Under the pieces are notes generated by a model. It was given only the letters and a program-made list of their open reading frames with translations. It had not been told where the DNA came from and made no database searches. Shown here piece after piece: positions 49,979 through 58,193 of a stretch of 64,000 nucleotides of DNA. A program made the translations under genes and the position numbers. The DNA lies in contig CAYQYT010000001.1 in assembly GCA_964421815.1 (NCBI GenBank), positions 62,001 through 126,000 on the forward strand, given 5' to 3'. Each line of letters begins with the position of its first letter. Position 1 is the stretch's first letter. The DNA comes from DTU089 sp964421815. GTDB lineage: Bacteria > Bacillota > Clostridia > Oscillospirales > Acutalibacteraceae.

Positions 49979-51556
49979 TCACATTTCAACTGCAGCTCTT
50001 TCAACGGAAAGACCTTTTTTATAACTTTCCATAAACATATTGAAGGAGTCGGAAATGTCTTTATCGGGTTGGAGTGTGGTGGTTTTTTGAGTTGCAAAAA
50101 TTTTGTTGTCAAGGTAGTCGGGGAGGGTTTCGCCCTTTTCTTTGTTCACTGCAAATGCGGCAAGTACCGCAATACCCCAGGCACCGCCCTCGCCCGCGGT
50201 TTCCATAACGGAAACAGGTGCGTTCATTACGGCGGCTAAAACGCTTTGACCGATAAGGGGAGTTTTGAAGAATCCGCCGTGACCGAGGATTTTATCTATT
50301 GCAACATTTTCTTTGTCGAGAATTTCCATACCGATTTTAATTCCGCCGAATGCGGTGAAAAGTTGAACTCTCATAAAGTTTGCAAGGGAGAATTTGCTGT
50401 CCGGCTCTCTTACGAAAAGGGGTTTGCCCGTTTCAAATCCCGTGAGGAATTCACCGGAAAAATAGTTGTAGGAAAGGAGATTGCCGCAATCTTTGTCTGC
50501 TTCAGCGGATTTTTTGAAAAGGGCGGTGAACAAGTCGCCCATTGAACAATCCGCACCCATAAGGTCAAGAACTTCCTTGAAAAGATATGTCCATGCGTTT
50601 ATATCGGAAGTACAGTTGTTGCAATGTACCATGGCAACGGGCGCACCGTCGGGGGTTGTTACCATATCAATTTCACGGTAAAGTTTTGAAAGGAGTTTTT
50701 CAAGAACAATCATAGCGAAAACGGATGTACCTGCGGAAACATTGCCCGTTCTTACTCTTACGCTGTTTGTGGCAACCATTCCCGTACCTGCGTCACCCTC
50801 GGGGGGACACATGGGAATGCCCGCTTTAAGATCGCCCTCTTCGTCAAGGAGTTTTGCGCCTGCTTCTGTGAGAGTTCCTGCATTTTCCCCTGCAACAAGC
50901 ACCTTGGGGAGAATGTCCCGGATTTTCCAGGAGAATTTTTTGTCCGCCACAAGTTCGTCGAACTTGTCAAGGAGGGATTCGTTATAGTTGTTGTCTTTCA
51001 TCGGGAACATTCCCGATGCCTCGCCGATACCGAGAACTTTTTCTCCGGTGAGTAGGGTGTGTATGTAACCTGCAAGGGTCGTGAAATATGCAATATCTTT
51101 TACGTGTTCCTCACCGTTTAAAATTGCCTGATACAAATGGGCAATGCTCCAACGGTCGGGGATGTTGAACTCAAATACTTCCGTCAGTTTTCCTGCGGCT
51201 TCACCTGCAAGAGTGTTCCTCCAGGTACGGAAAGGACAGATTAACTCGCCCTTTTGATTAAAGGGGAGATAGCCGTGCATCATACCGCTGATACCTATTG
51301 ATTTAAGGTTTGTAAGGGTGATGCCGTAACGTTCTTTAACATCCTTTTTCAAGGAAGCGTAGCAGCCCTTGAGTCCTTGGAAAAATTCTTCCTCTGCATA
51401 GGTCCAGATTCCGTTAACAAGGCTGTTTTCCCAGTCGAAAGCGCCAACTGCAAGAACATCTCCGCAATCGTTAACAAGAACGCCCTTGATACGTGTTGAG
51501 CCGAACTCAATACCGAGAACGGCTTTGCCGTCGAGAATAAATTGCTTATTGTCCAT
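49979..51556 (-). CDS. FGGY-family carbohydrate kinase
   Basis: 525 residues. The N-terminal phosphate loop is LGIEFGSTRIKGVLV. GISGMMHGYLPF and FRTWRN follow. The second domain has PPEGDAGTGMVATNSVRVRTGNVSAGTSVFAMIV and the adenosine-binding GHGGFFKTPLIGQSVLAAVMNAPV and GEGGAWGIAVLAAF. These mark an ATP-dependent sugar kinase of the xylulokinase/ribulokinase branch. The acceptor sugar (D-xylulose or L-ribulose most likely) cannot be fixed. The AAAGGAG site starts 14 bp after the uracil-DNA glycosylase gene, so it is the last gene of an otherwise unrelated housekeeping operon. No pentose isomerase is adjacent. Confidence 0.9.
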   Translation of the reverse strand: MDNKQFILDGKAVLGIEFGSTRIKGVLVNDCGDVLAVGAFDWENSLVNGIWTYAEEEFFQGLKGCYASLKKDVKERYGITLTNLKSIGISGMMHGYLPFNQKGELICPFRTWRNTLAGEAAGKLTEVFEFNIPDRWSIAHLYQAILNGEEHVKDIAYFTTLAGYIHTLLTGEKVLGIGEASGMFPMKDNNYNESLLDKFDELVADKKFSWKIRDILPKVLVAGENAGTLTEAGAKLLDEEGDLKAGIPMCPPEGDAGTGMVATNSVRVRTGNVSAGTSVFAMIVLEKLLSKLYREIDMVTTPDGAPVAMVHCNNCTSDINAWTYLFKEVLDLMGADCSMGDLFTALFKKSAEADKDCGNLLSYNYFSGEFLTGFETGKPLFVREPDSKFSLANFMRVQLFTAFGGIKIGMEILDKENVAIDKILGHGGFFKTPLIGQSVLAAVMNAPVSVMETAGEGGAWGIAVLAAFAVNKEKGETLPDYLDNKIFATQKTTTLQPDKDISDSFNMFMESYKKGLSVERAAVEM

Positions 51557-51570
51557 TGTATTAACTCCTT

Positions 51571-52143
51571 TTATATTTCAATGTTTAATTCTTTGATTTT
51601 GTCCCGTAATTTTTGGAAATCCGAGAGTGCGTCCGGCTTGTTTTGGGGATTTCGCAAAAGTGCCGCAGGGTGATAAGTACCCATAAAAAGTATGTTTCCT
51701 TTTTGAATAAATTCCCCGTGCTGTTTTGTGACACGGAAGTCCTCGGAAATCAATTTCTGTGCCGCAATTCTGCCCAGGCACACAATGATTTTCGGTTTTA
51801 TAAGTCGGGTCTGGTGCCTCAACCATTCGATGCATATTTCCTGTTCCTCGGGTTTGGGGTCCCGATTTTGGGGCGGTCTGCATTTCACTATATTTGCAAT
51901 ATAAACATTCTTTTTTCTGTCAAGGTCAATTACCTTTAAATATTTATCCAGAAGTTGACCCGCTTTTCCCACAAAGGGTTCACCCTGTAAATCCTCGTTT
52001 TCTCCGGGACCTTCGCCCACGAAAAGTATGTCCGCGTTTTCGTTACCCACACCGAAAACAAGGTTTGTACGGGTTGAGCCCAAAGGACAGGCCTTGCATT
52101 TTGAACAATCGCTTTTTAATTGTTCAAAGGTTTCGTATTTCAA
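51571..52143 (-). CDS. Type 4 (Fe-S) uracil-DNA glycosylase
   Basis: 190 residues from a TTG at 52143. The TTG overlaps the TGA of the upstream gene (TTGA) and has AAGGAG 11 bases ahead, so a longer upstream TTG is less likely. The enzyme removes uracil from DNA. Motifs are VGEGPGENEDLQGEPFVG with the water-activating region, and TYHPAALLR as the DNA-binding loop. Cys16, Cys19, Cys88 and Cys104 would hold the 4Fe-4S cluster of family 4 enzymes. It is translationally coupled to the peptidase gene and followed by the FGGY kinase. Confidence 0.93.
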   Translation of the reverse strand: MKYETFEQLKSDCSKCKACPLGSTRTNLVFGVGNENADILFVGEGPGENEDLQGEPFVGKAGQLLDKYLKVIDLDRKKNVYIANIVKCRPPQNRDPKPEEQEICIEWLRHQTRLIKPKIIVCLGRIAAQKLISEDFRVTKQHGEFIQKGNILFMGTYHPAALLRNPQNKPDALSDFQKLRDKIKELNIEI

Positions 52144-53204
52144 AGAACAATCAACTCCTTGGGGGCACAAGTGAGATTTTGGTAGCCCTCGTCGGTAATG
52201 AGAGCCATATCTTCGATTCTTACACCGAATTTGTCGGGGATGTATATGCCCGGCTCAACCGTAACAATGTTACCGCTTTCTAAAACGGCTTCACTTGCGG
52301 GGGAAAGATTGGGCGTCTCGTGGATTTCAATACCCACACCGTGCCCTGTTCCGTGGCCGAAATATTCCCCGTAACCCTTTTCTTTTATAATGTTTCTTGC
52401 GGCGGCATCCGCAGTCTTGCAAGGCACACCCTTTTTTAAAATCTCCAAGGCGGATTTTTGGGCGGCAAGAACAATTTCATAGATTTTCTTCTGCTCGGGG
52501 GAAACGCTGCCAACCGCAACGGTGCGGGTCATATCGCTGTGATAGCCCTTATACACCGCGCCGAAATCCATTGTAACAAAATCCCCCTGTTTAACAACGG
52601 TGTTGTCGGGAACTCCGTGGGGCATTGAGGTCTTTTTGCCCGTTACTGCAATGGTTTCAAAGGAGAGTGCCTCGGCACCGTGGGAGAGCATATAGAAATC
52701 CAATTCCAAGGCAATGCTCTTTTCTGTTACACCGGGCTTAATAAAGGTGAGAATGTGGGAAAAAGCCTCCTCGGCTATTGCCTGGGCTTTCTTTATGCAG
52801 TCAATTTCCTCCGGGGATTTTACCGTTCTCAACTCGTTGATTTTTTTCTCCAGAATCTTTGAGGGGACTACTCGGCAGGGGCGGAAGGCTTTTTTCAAAA
52901 AGTCCGCCGTTTCAACGGTCAGTCTTTCCCTTTCCGTAAGAATTTTAGTAATTCCTTTGTTTTCAAAGTAGAATTTTATTTCCTTTGAAGCCTTTGTTAC
53001 AAGACTTGCACGGCAGAGGGCGGTTTTCTGCGCCGCTTCAATGTATCGGCTGTCGGTAAAAAGCACCGCATCATCACCCGTAACAATTAAAAAGCCGTCA
53101 CTTGAGGGAAAGCCCGTGAAATATCTTCTGTTTTCGGGGGATGAAATGAGAATTGCTTCGTCGGAATTTTTAAGAATTTTTTGAAGACTTTTTATCTTCT
53201 CCAT
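52140..53204 (-). CDS. Xaa-Pro aminopeptidase-like M24 peptidase
   Basis: 354 residues. An N-terminal creatinase-like domain (1-~130) is followed by the pita-bread catalytic domain. Its dinuclear metal ligands are Asp in TMDFGAVY, Asp in HSDMTRT, His in FGHGTGHGVGIEIHE, and Glu in the ETPNL/VRIEDMALI segments. It would remove N-terminal residues before proline. The start ATG lies within the end of yqeG (35-bp overlap), with AGGAG ahead. Its own end holds the ribosome site for the next gene. The genes yqeG, this, udg and FGGY run as one operon. Confidence 0.93.
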   Translation of the reverse strand: MEKIKSLQKILKNSDEAILISSPENRRYFTGFPSSDGFLIVTGDDAVLFTDSRYIEAAQKTALCRASLVTKASKEIKFYFENKGITKILTERERLTVETADFLKKAFRPCRVVPSKILEKKINELRTVKSPEEIDCIKKAQAIAEEAFSHILTFIKPGVTEKSIALELDFYMLSHGAEALSFETIAVTGKKTSMPHGVPDNTVVKQGDFVTMDFGAVYKGYHSDMTRTVAVGSVSPEQKKIYEIVLAAQKSALEILKKGVPCKTADAAARNIIKEKGYGEYFGHGTGHGVGIEIHETPNLSPASEAVLESGNIVTVEPGIYIPDKFGVRIEDMALITDEGYQNLTCAPKELIVL

Positions 53205-53715
53205 AATAGCCGTGCTCCTCTAAAAAGGCATCCCTGATAGGTTGCTCTTTAATGCGTTTTTTTTTGTAATGATTTTTCCAAAACCATTTGTTTTCAACGG
53301 GGTCAACTAACAGGGGCATTGCTCCGCAACGGTTGGCTGCGGCAACATCCGTAAACACCTGATCCCCAACCATACCGATTTTTTCAATGGGAACATCAAG
53401 TTTCCTTGACATTCTAAGCAGTCCTAAGGGGAGGGGCTTTTTTGCGAAAGCATGGAACCGAACATCGAAAGTTCTTGAAAACCAAAAGGCTCTTATACGG
53501 GGAGTATTTGTGACAATGGCAACTTTTATTCCCGCCTCTTTGAGTGCTTTAATCCAGGAAATTGCCCCGGGTATTGTGGTGAGAGTTGCGTCCTTGACGG
53601 TTGTGTTGTCCAGATCAAAAAGTATGGCATCAAGCCCCAATTCCCTTACCACTTCGGGAGTGATATCGTTAACCTTGTGGAACATATATTTAATTGTGGT
53701 ATCTTTTTCTCTCAA
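53170..53715 (-). CDS. YqeG-family HAD-type phosphatase
   Basis: 181 residues. FDLDNTTVKDA has the HAD nucleophile Asp34 and Asp36, IVTNTPR is motif II, KKPLP gives the Lys of motif III, and MVGDQVFTDVAAANRCG has the acidic motif IV. This matches the YqeG subfamily of Firmicutes, which often lies with yqeH and aroE; those are not next to it here. A TTG start at 53715 is supported by GGGGGCGA upstream. The next in-frame ATG (53685) lacks a site. The basic C-terminus (KKKRIKEQ) is typical. Confidence 0.9.
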   Translation of the reverse strand: MREKDTTIKYMFHKVNDITPEVVRELGLDAILFDLDNTTVKDATLTTIPGAISWIKALKEAGIKVAIVTNTPRIRAFWFSRTFDVRFHAFAKKPLPLGLLRMSRKLDVPIEKIGMVGDQVFTDVAAANRCGAMPLLVDPVENKWFWKNHYKKKRIKEQPIRDAFLEEHGYYGEDKKSSKNS

Positions 53716-53778
53716 AAAATCGCCCCCAATTGACTACATACTTTAACATTTTAAATAATAACATAAAAAAATGAAAAA

Positions 53779-53822
53779 GAAAAGAGATGAAACCCTAAAA
53801 ATAAGGATTCATCTCTCTTTTT
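53779..53822 (-). terminator. rpsU terminator
   Basis: GAGATGAA with an inner CCT pairs with AGG and TTCATCTC. On the minus strand the exit is TTTTCTTTTTC. It begins directly after the rpsU stop. Confidence 0.8.
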
Positions 53823-53823
53823 C

Positions 53824-53997
53824 TTAATACTTTCTCTTACGAGCGGCTTCGGATTTCTTTTTTCTCTTTACAGAGGGTTTTTCATAGTGTTCTCTTTTAC
53901 GAACTTCCTGAATAACACCGTCTCTTGAAGTCTGTCTTTTAAATCTGCGAAGTGCGCTGTCCAAAGATTCGTTTTCTTTAACTTTAACCTGACTCAT
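53824..53997 (-). CDS. rpsU: 30S ribosomal protein S21
   Basis: 57 residues, below the usual size cut-off for gene lists. The translation starts MSQVKVKENESLDSALRRFK and continues RQTSRDGVIQEVRKREHYEKPS, then a Lys/Arg-rich tail ending AARKRKY. This is S21, which sits near the 3' end of 16S rRNA and helps initiation. GGAGGGAACT is the ribosome site. It has its own consensus promoter and terminator, so it is a single-gene unit between yqeG and the SCP2-like operon. Confidence 0.97.
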   Translation of the reverse strand: MSQVKVKENESLDSALRRFKRQTSRDGVIQEVRKREHYEKPSVKRKKKSEAARKRKY

Positions 53998-54056
53998 TTA
54001 TAGTTCCCTCCCTCCGCTGTTACCAACAAAGGTATAATTATCAATATACATTTAGA

Positions 54057-54085
54057 ATTATACTATGTCAAAGGTCGGGTGTCAA
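54057..54085 (-). promoter_or_regulatory. rpsU promoter
   Basis: On the minus strand TTGACA (54080-54085) and TATAAT (54057-54062) are both exact consensus with a 17-bp spacer. It is among the strongest promoters in the window. Confidence 0.88.
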
Positions 54086-54150
54086 GTGTTTATTTTGTTA
54101 AAAAACTGTGAAATCTGAGAAAATCGGGTGTTTTCGGCAAATTTTGACCT

Positions 54151-54969
54151 TTATTTTGCCATTTCACCGATTTCCATCATATATGCACCGATTTGTGCGC
54201 CGAATTCGGGAGCGCCGTCCATAATAAGTTTTCCTTTTTGAACGGATTCAAGCATATCGTCCGTTGACATAAGAATACCCAGAGCGCTGTCAAGGTTATT
54301 GAAACGCATTGTAAAGAAGGGGAGAGCGCGTTTGTATTCGCCCCTGCCGGCTTTACTCTTACCCGCTTTAATTCTGATGAAAGCGGAAACGGAGTCCTCA
54401 CCGTCAACTTTCCAGGCATAAACACGGTCGGGACTTTTTGAAGTCCAGTCGTGGATTTCCGGATGTCCCATTTTATTAAGGGTGCTGATACCCGAAGAAA
54501 GAAGATAGAAATAGCATTTGACCGTAAGTCTCTTGTCTTCTTCCTTTTCCGGCGGTGCGGTGGCAGTCAAAAGGCTTGACATTTTAAGAAGTGCCATCAT
54601 AAATACGCCGAATTCGTATGCATTGTTCAAACCAATCATTTTGGGGAGTGTTGCGGGACCGATTTTGCCCTTGAAGAATGCGTTCATTGCCTCAACACTC
54701 TTGAATTGGAGTTCAACAAATTTCTGTTTTTTTACTCTGTATGCAACCTTGTTTGCGTGAACGAGCCATTCGTCCCCGTTTACCATAAAATGTGTTGCCC
54801 ATTTGCCCTCGGGTGCATCCGGGTCAAGACAACTAACCTGATAGATACAGTGAACTTTCTCAAATTTCTTTTTGAGAGAGGGAACGTCTGCAACAATGGT
54901 TTTCAAAAGGGGCAACGCACCGCAGAGGAATATTTTATTGGTATATAAAGCTTCCTGTGTGTTTGACAA
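54151..54969 (-). CDS. Tandem SCP2-like (sterol carrier protein-2 fold) protein, B copy
   Basis: 272 residues from a TTG at 54969, supported by AAGGAGG 8 bases ahead. Two halves can each be read as an SCP2-like lipid-binding module. The first has WATHFMVNGDEWLVHANKVAYRVKK and VELQFKSVEAMNAFFKGKIGP. The second has RVYAWKVDGEDSVSAFIRIKAGKS and FFTMRFNNLDSALGILMSTDDMLESVQKGKLIMDGAPEF. The pattern (strands, an 'xxF-x-G' turn, G-K-L-x-x-x-G, C-terminal helix) is that of the family, but identity is low and the assignment is from pattern only. It is the last gene of the five-gene operon and a paralogue of the first. SCP2 domains bind sterols, fatty acids or acyl-CoA in other organisms. Confidence 0.6.
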   Translation of the reverse strand: MSNTQEALYTNKIFLCGALPLLKTIVADVPSLKKKFEKVHCIYQVSCLDPDAPEGKWATHFMVNGDEWLVHANKVAYRVKKQKFVELQFKSVEAMNAFFKGKIGPATLPKMIGLNNAYEFGVFMMALLKMSSLLTATAPPEKEEDKRLTVKCYFYLLSSGISTLNKMGHPEIHDWTSKSPDRVYAWKVDGEDSVSAFIRIKAGKSKAGRGEYKRALPFFTMRFNNLDSALGILMSTDDMLESVQKGKLIMDGAPEFGAQIGAYMMEIGEMAK

Positions 54970-54981
54970 GAAAATCCCTCC

Positions 54982-55992
54982 TTAAAATTCGTCGTCCCAA
55001 TCGTTGTCTTCTTCAAAGTCGGCTTTCATAACCTCGCGAACGGCTTCAATAATACCGTTGGAGTCTATGCCGAGATAACTCATAATGTCCTCGTGAAGAC
55101 CGATGGGTGCAAATGTGTCCTGAACACCCAACTTTTTGAAAGCACAACCCTTACCGGACTCAACAACAACTTCTGCAACCGCACTGCCGAGACCGCCGAT
55201 AACCGTGTGATCTTCAACCGTAATAATACGGCGGGTATCCATAACCGCTTTGAGAATTGCTTCCTTGTCGAGGGGCTTAATTGTGTGCATATCAAGAACT
55301 CTTACCTTAAGTCCGTCCGCTTTATCAAGGAATTCTGCCGCCTGGAATGCCTGGAATACACAGGAACCGCAAGCGATAATAGTAATGTCGGAACCCTCGT
55401 GAACTTCAACGGCTTTTCCCAATTCAAAGCCGTAGTTCGCATCTTTATAAAGAACACGGTCAAATCCGCGGTTGATTCTGATATAGAAAGGACCGGGGGT
55501 GTTATATGCCGCCATAACCGCATTGTAGGTTTCGTAACCGTCGGCGGGGCAGATAACAGTAAGGTTGGGTATTGAACGTGTCAGAGCAAGGTCGCAGATT
55601 GCGTGGTGGGTTGAACCCGCCTGACCGAAAGATGTACCGGAGTGTGTTGCAATAACTTTTGCGTTAACATTCTGGTAGCAGAGGTCCGTGTGAAGTTGGT
55701 CTGCGGAACGGAATGACGCAAATTGTGAAAATGTTGAAAGGAAGGGAACAAGTCCCGCCTTTGCCATACCTGCGGCAATACCGAACATATTCTGTTCTGC
55801 AATACCTACATTAAAGAAACGATCGGGGAATTTTTTCTGGAAATCACCGATTTTTGTGGATTTTGCAAGGTCTGCCGTAAGGGCAACAACTTCGGGATGT
55901 GCTTCTGCCAATTCAACGAGAGCCTGACCGTAAATTTCGGCTGTGGAGAGAGATGTTGACTGTTCTGCTGTGTAACTTAATCCGCCTGCCAT
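54982..55992 (-). CDS. Transketolase, C-terminal subunit
   Basis: 336 residues with the pyrimidine-binding domain and the C-terminal domain of a transketolase or DXS-like enzyme. Visible motifs are VALTADLAKSTKIGDFQKKFPDRFFNVGIAEQNMFGIAAGMA, where the Glu activates TPP, then THSGTSFGQAGSTHHAICDLALTRSIPNLTV and RINRGFDR. The last 110 residues form the lid domain and end in an acidic tail (DFEEDNDWDDEF). It starts 1 bp after the N-terminal subunit gene; that gene's last codons (KEAE) hold the AAGGAGG ribosome site. The two together make one enzyme moving a two-carbon ketol group. Split transketolases are common in Clostridia; the acceptor here is unknown. Confidence 0.9.
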   Translation of the reverse strand: MAGGLSYTAEQSTSLSTAEIYGQALVELAEAHPEVVALTADLAKSTKIGDFQKKFPDRFFNVGIAEQNMFGIAAGMAKAGLVPFLSTFSQFASFRSADQLHTDLCYQNVNAKVIATHSGTSFGQAGSTHHAICDLALTRSIPNLTVICPADGYETYNAVMAAYNTPGPFYIRINRGFDRVLYKDANYGFELGKAVEVHEGSDITIIACGSCVFQAFQAAEFLDKADGLKVRVLDMHTIKPLDKEAILKAVMDTRRIITVEDHTVIGGLGSAVAEVVVESGKGCAFKKLGVQDTFAPIGLHEDIMSYLGIDSNGIIEAVREVMKADFEEDNDWDDEF

Positions 55993-55993
55993 A

Positions 55994-56866
55994 TTATTCA
56001 GCCTCCTTTTCTACGCGTTCAATTCTTGCGGCATAGGTTTTTTCAAGAGCCTTTTTGCCTTTTTCGTATTTTTCGTCATCGAATGCACCGTAATGCCATT
56101 TGTAATCGCCTTCAATAAAGTCGATACCGCAACCCTTAACCGTGTCGCAAAGAATGAGAACGGGTTTGTCGGTTTCGTTTTCATAGGCAAAGTCAATTGC
56201 TTCGCAAAGTTCTTTAATGTTGTTACCGTCAATTTTCTTAACGATAAAACCGAATGCTTCCCATTTGTCAGCAAGGGGTTCAAGAGCCATAACATCCTCT
56301 GTGTTACCGTCAATCATATTGTGATTGCGGTCAACAAGGGTAATGAGGTTTGTAAGTTTGTAATGAGCGGCACTCATAGCGGCTTCCCAGTTGGAGCCCT
56401 CGTCAAGTTCGCCGTCACCGAGAACAACAAAGGTTTTGTAATCTTTTTTAAGGAGTCTTGCCGCAAGAGCAGTACCAACACCGATGGAAAGACCGTGACC
56501 CAGGGAGCCTGTTGAAGCGTCAACACCTACAACCTTGTTGGAGTCAAGGTGCATACCCATTTTTGAACCTGAAAGATTAAAGGTTTTAAGCATTTCCTTG
56601 TCGTTGAAACCCAGGTCGCAAAGAACGGGTGCATAGGCAATACCCGCGTGACCTTTACTGAGAATGAATCTGTCACGATCCTCCCATTTGGGATCTCCAA
56701 CCTTAATGTGCATATACTTGTGATAGCACACGGTCATAATGTCCATAACACTCATACCGCCACCGATGTGACCTGAGCCTGCCCAGTAAGTTGTGTCAAG
56801 GCAGAGGTTACGGAGTTCGTTTGCTTTCTTTTCAAGAGCAAGCCACTCCTGTTTTGAAAGAGCCAT
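55994..56866 (-). CDS. Transketolase, N-terminal (TPP-binding) subunit
   Basis: 290 residues. SGHIGGGMSVMDIM, ILSKGHAGIAYAP and VDASTGSLGHGLSIGVGTALA are the transketolase N-domain signatures. VVLGDGELDEGSNWEAAMSAAHYKLTNLITLVDRN is the TPP/Mg motif (GDG to N). The late stretch has VLILCDTVKGCGIDFIEG. The ribosome site is AGGAGG and the ATG is at 56866. It is co-operonic with a class III aminotransferase upstream and its partner subunit downstream. It could serve ordinary pentose phosphate metabolism, but the neighbours suggest a specialised substrate. Confidence 0.92.
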   Translation of the reverse strand: MALSKQEWLALEKKANELRNLCLDTTYWAGSGHIGGGMSVMDIMTVCYHKYMHIKVGDPKWEDRDRFILSKGHAGIAYAPVLCDLGFNDKEMLKTFNLSGSKMGMHLDSNKVVGVDASTGSLGHGLSIGVGTALAARLLKKDYKTFVVLGDGELDEGSNWEAAMSAAHYKLTNLITLVDRNHNMIDGNTEDVMALEPLADKWEAFGFIVKKIDGNNIKELCEAIDFAYENETDKPVLILCDTVKGCGIDFIEGDYKWHYGAFDDEKYEKGKKALEKTYAARIERVEKEAE

Positions 56867-56915
56867 TGTTATTCCTCCTAGTAAAATATTCCGAAAACTC
56901 GGTTTTGTTTTTCAG

Positions 56916-58181
56916 TTAAATTTCGGGGTGATTCTTTTTAACAGCCTTGAATGCATCCTCTGCAATTTCAACGGATCTGTTAATATCCTCGTGGGTGAGG
57001 GATGCGTTTATAAAGTGGTTGTGGTGGGAGGTGATGAAAAGACCTCTGTTAACACATTCCGCTACCCATTCCTGATGAAGAAGAAGTGAGTCGTCGTTGG
57101 CGATTCTTAAATAGAAAAGAGCGGGGGCGCCGGAAACGACAAGATTGAAGCCGTGCTCCGCACCTGCTTTTTGAAATCCCGATGTGACTTCTCTGCCAAG
57201 GGAGTCAAAGAGTTTGGGGGCATCAATCTGTTTTAGTTTGTTTAGGGTGGCGATACAAGCCGCAAAGGGTACCGCGCTCATCCAATATGAACCTGTGTAG
57301 GAAAGGCTTGACGCGGCATTTTTAAGGAATTCTTTACCGCAGAATGCGGACATGTTGTAGCCGTTTGCAAGAGCCTTGCAGAAACATATAATATCTGCTT
57401 CAAAGCCGAAGAAATGGTCGCTTCCCGCAAGGTCAAGACGGAAACCGCAACGAACATCGTCAACAATAAGAACTATTCCGTTTTTGGTACATTCCTCGCG
57501 AACATCTTTCCAGAAACCATCAATGGGGAAGGAGTTGTCGCTGAAGTTGCCGTGGTTGTAGGGCTGGGCAATAACAGCGGCGATTTCACCCTCATTTTCC
57601 GCAAGAAGTCTTCTGAAATTGTCAATATCATCCCAGGGGGTGTAGAGGTTGTTTGCAACATCCTCGGGTGTAACGCCGGGGTAGTCGATTTTCTGCACCA
57701 TGGGGGAAACACCGTGGTAGAAGCCGTTGAAGAAAATAAGTTTCTTTCTGTGGGTGTGGGCACGGGCGGTGAGAATTGCGCCCTGGGTTGCGTCGTTACC
57801 GTTCTTTGCAAAGAATGCCCAGTCCGCGCAGTTTACTGTATCAACGAGCAGTTCCGCACACTCTACCATAATCTTATCGGGGGATGTAACGCAGTTGCCT
57901 TTTTTGATTTGTTCAATTGCCGCCGCGTCAACATCCTCATCGGCATAGCCGAGAACATTGGGGCCGTAGGCGCACATAAAGTCAATATACTTATTTCCGT
58001 CAACATCCCAGAAATACGAGCCTTTTGCTTTTTCGGAAAAGCGGGGCCATCTGTTAACGGGGATGAACTGTCCCTCGGCGGGACCCAGATGTCCATATAC
58101 ACCTGCGGGAATTACTTCGGTAGCACGAGCGTACCATTCGTCCGATTTTGCGGTTTTATATAAAGGGAATTTATTGCTCAT
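56916..58181 (-). CDS. Class III (GSA-type) PLP aminotransferase, A copy
   Basis: 421 residues of aminotransferase fold type I, class III, close to glutamate-1-semialdehyde aminomutases. The Lys that binds PLP lies in CFCKALANGYNMSAF. The ring-nitrogen Asp is in LIVDDVRCGFR, and the phosphate-binding segment is FFAKNGNDATQ. The N-terminal strand has KGSYFWDVDGNKYIDFMCAYGPNVLG. No other tetrapyrrole genes are present, so haem synthesis is unlikely. AAGGAGGT precedes the ATG. It is the second gene of the operon, 12 bp from the SCP2-like gene and 49 bp from the transketolase pair. The substrate is probably a beta-amino or amino-aldehyde compound; this is inferred. Confidence 0.9.
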   Translation of the reverse strand: MSNKFPLYKTAKSDEWYARATEVIPAGVYGHLGPAEGQFIPVNRWPRFSEKAKGSYFWDVDGNKYIDFMCAYGPNVLGYADEDVDAAAIEQIKKGNCVTSPDKIMVECAELLVDTVNCADWAFFAKNGNDATQGAILTARAHTHRKKLIFFNGFYHGVSPMVQKIDYPGVTPEDVANNLYTPWDDIDNFRRLLAENEGEIAAVIAQPYNHGNFSDNSFPIDGFWKDVREECTKNGIVLIVDDVRCGFRLDLAGSDHFFGFEADIICFCKALANGYNMSAFCGKEFLKNAASSLSYTGSYWMSAVPFAACIATLNKLKQIDAPKLFDSLGREVTSGFQKAGAEHGFNLVVSGAPALFYLRIANDDSLLLHQEWVAECVNRGLFITSHHNHFINASLTHEDINRSVEIAEDAFKAVKKNHPEI

Positions 58182-58193
58182 TTTACTACCTCC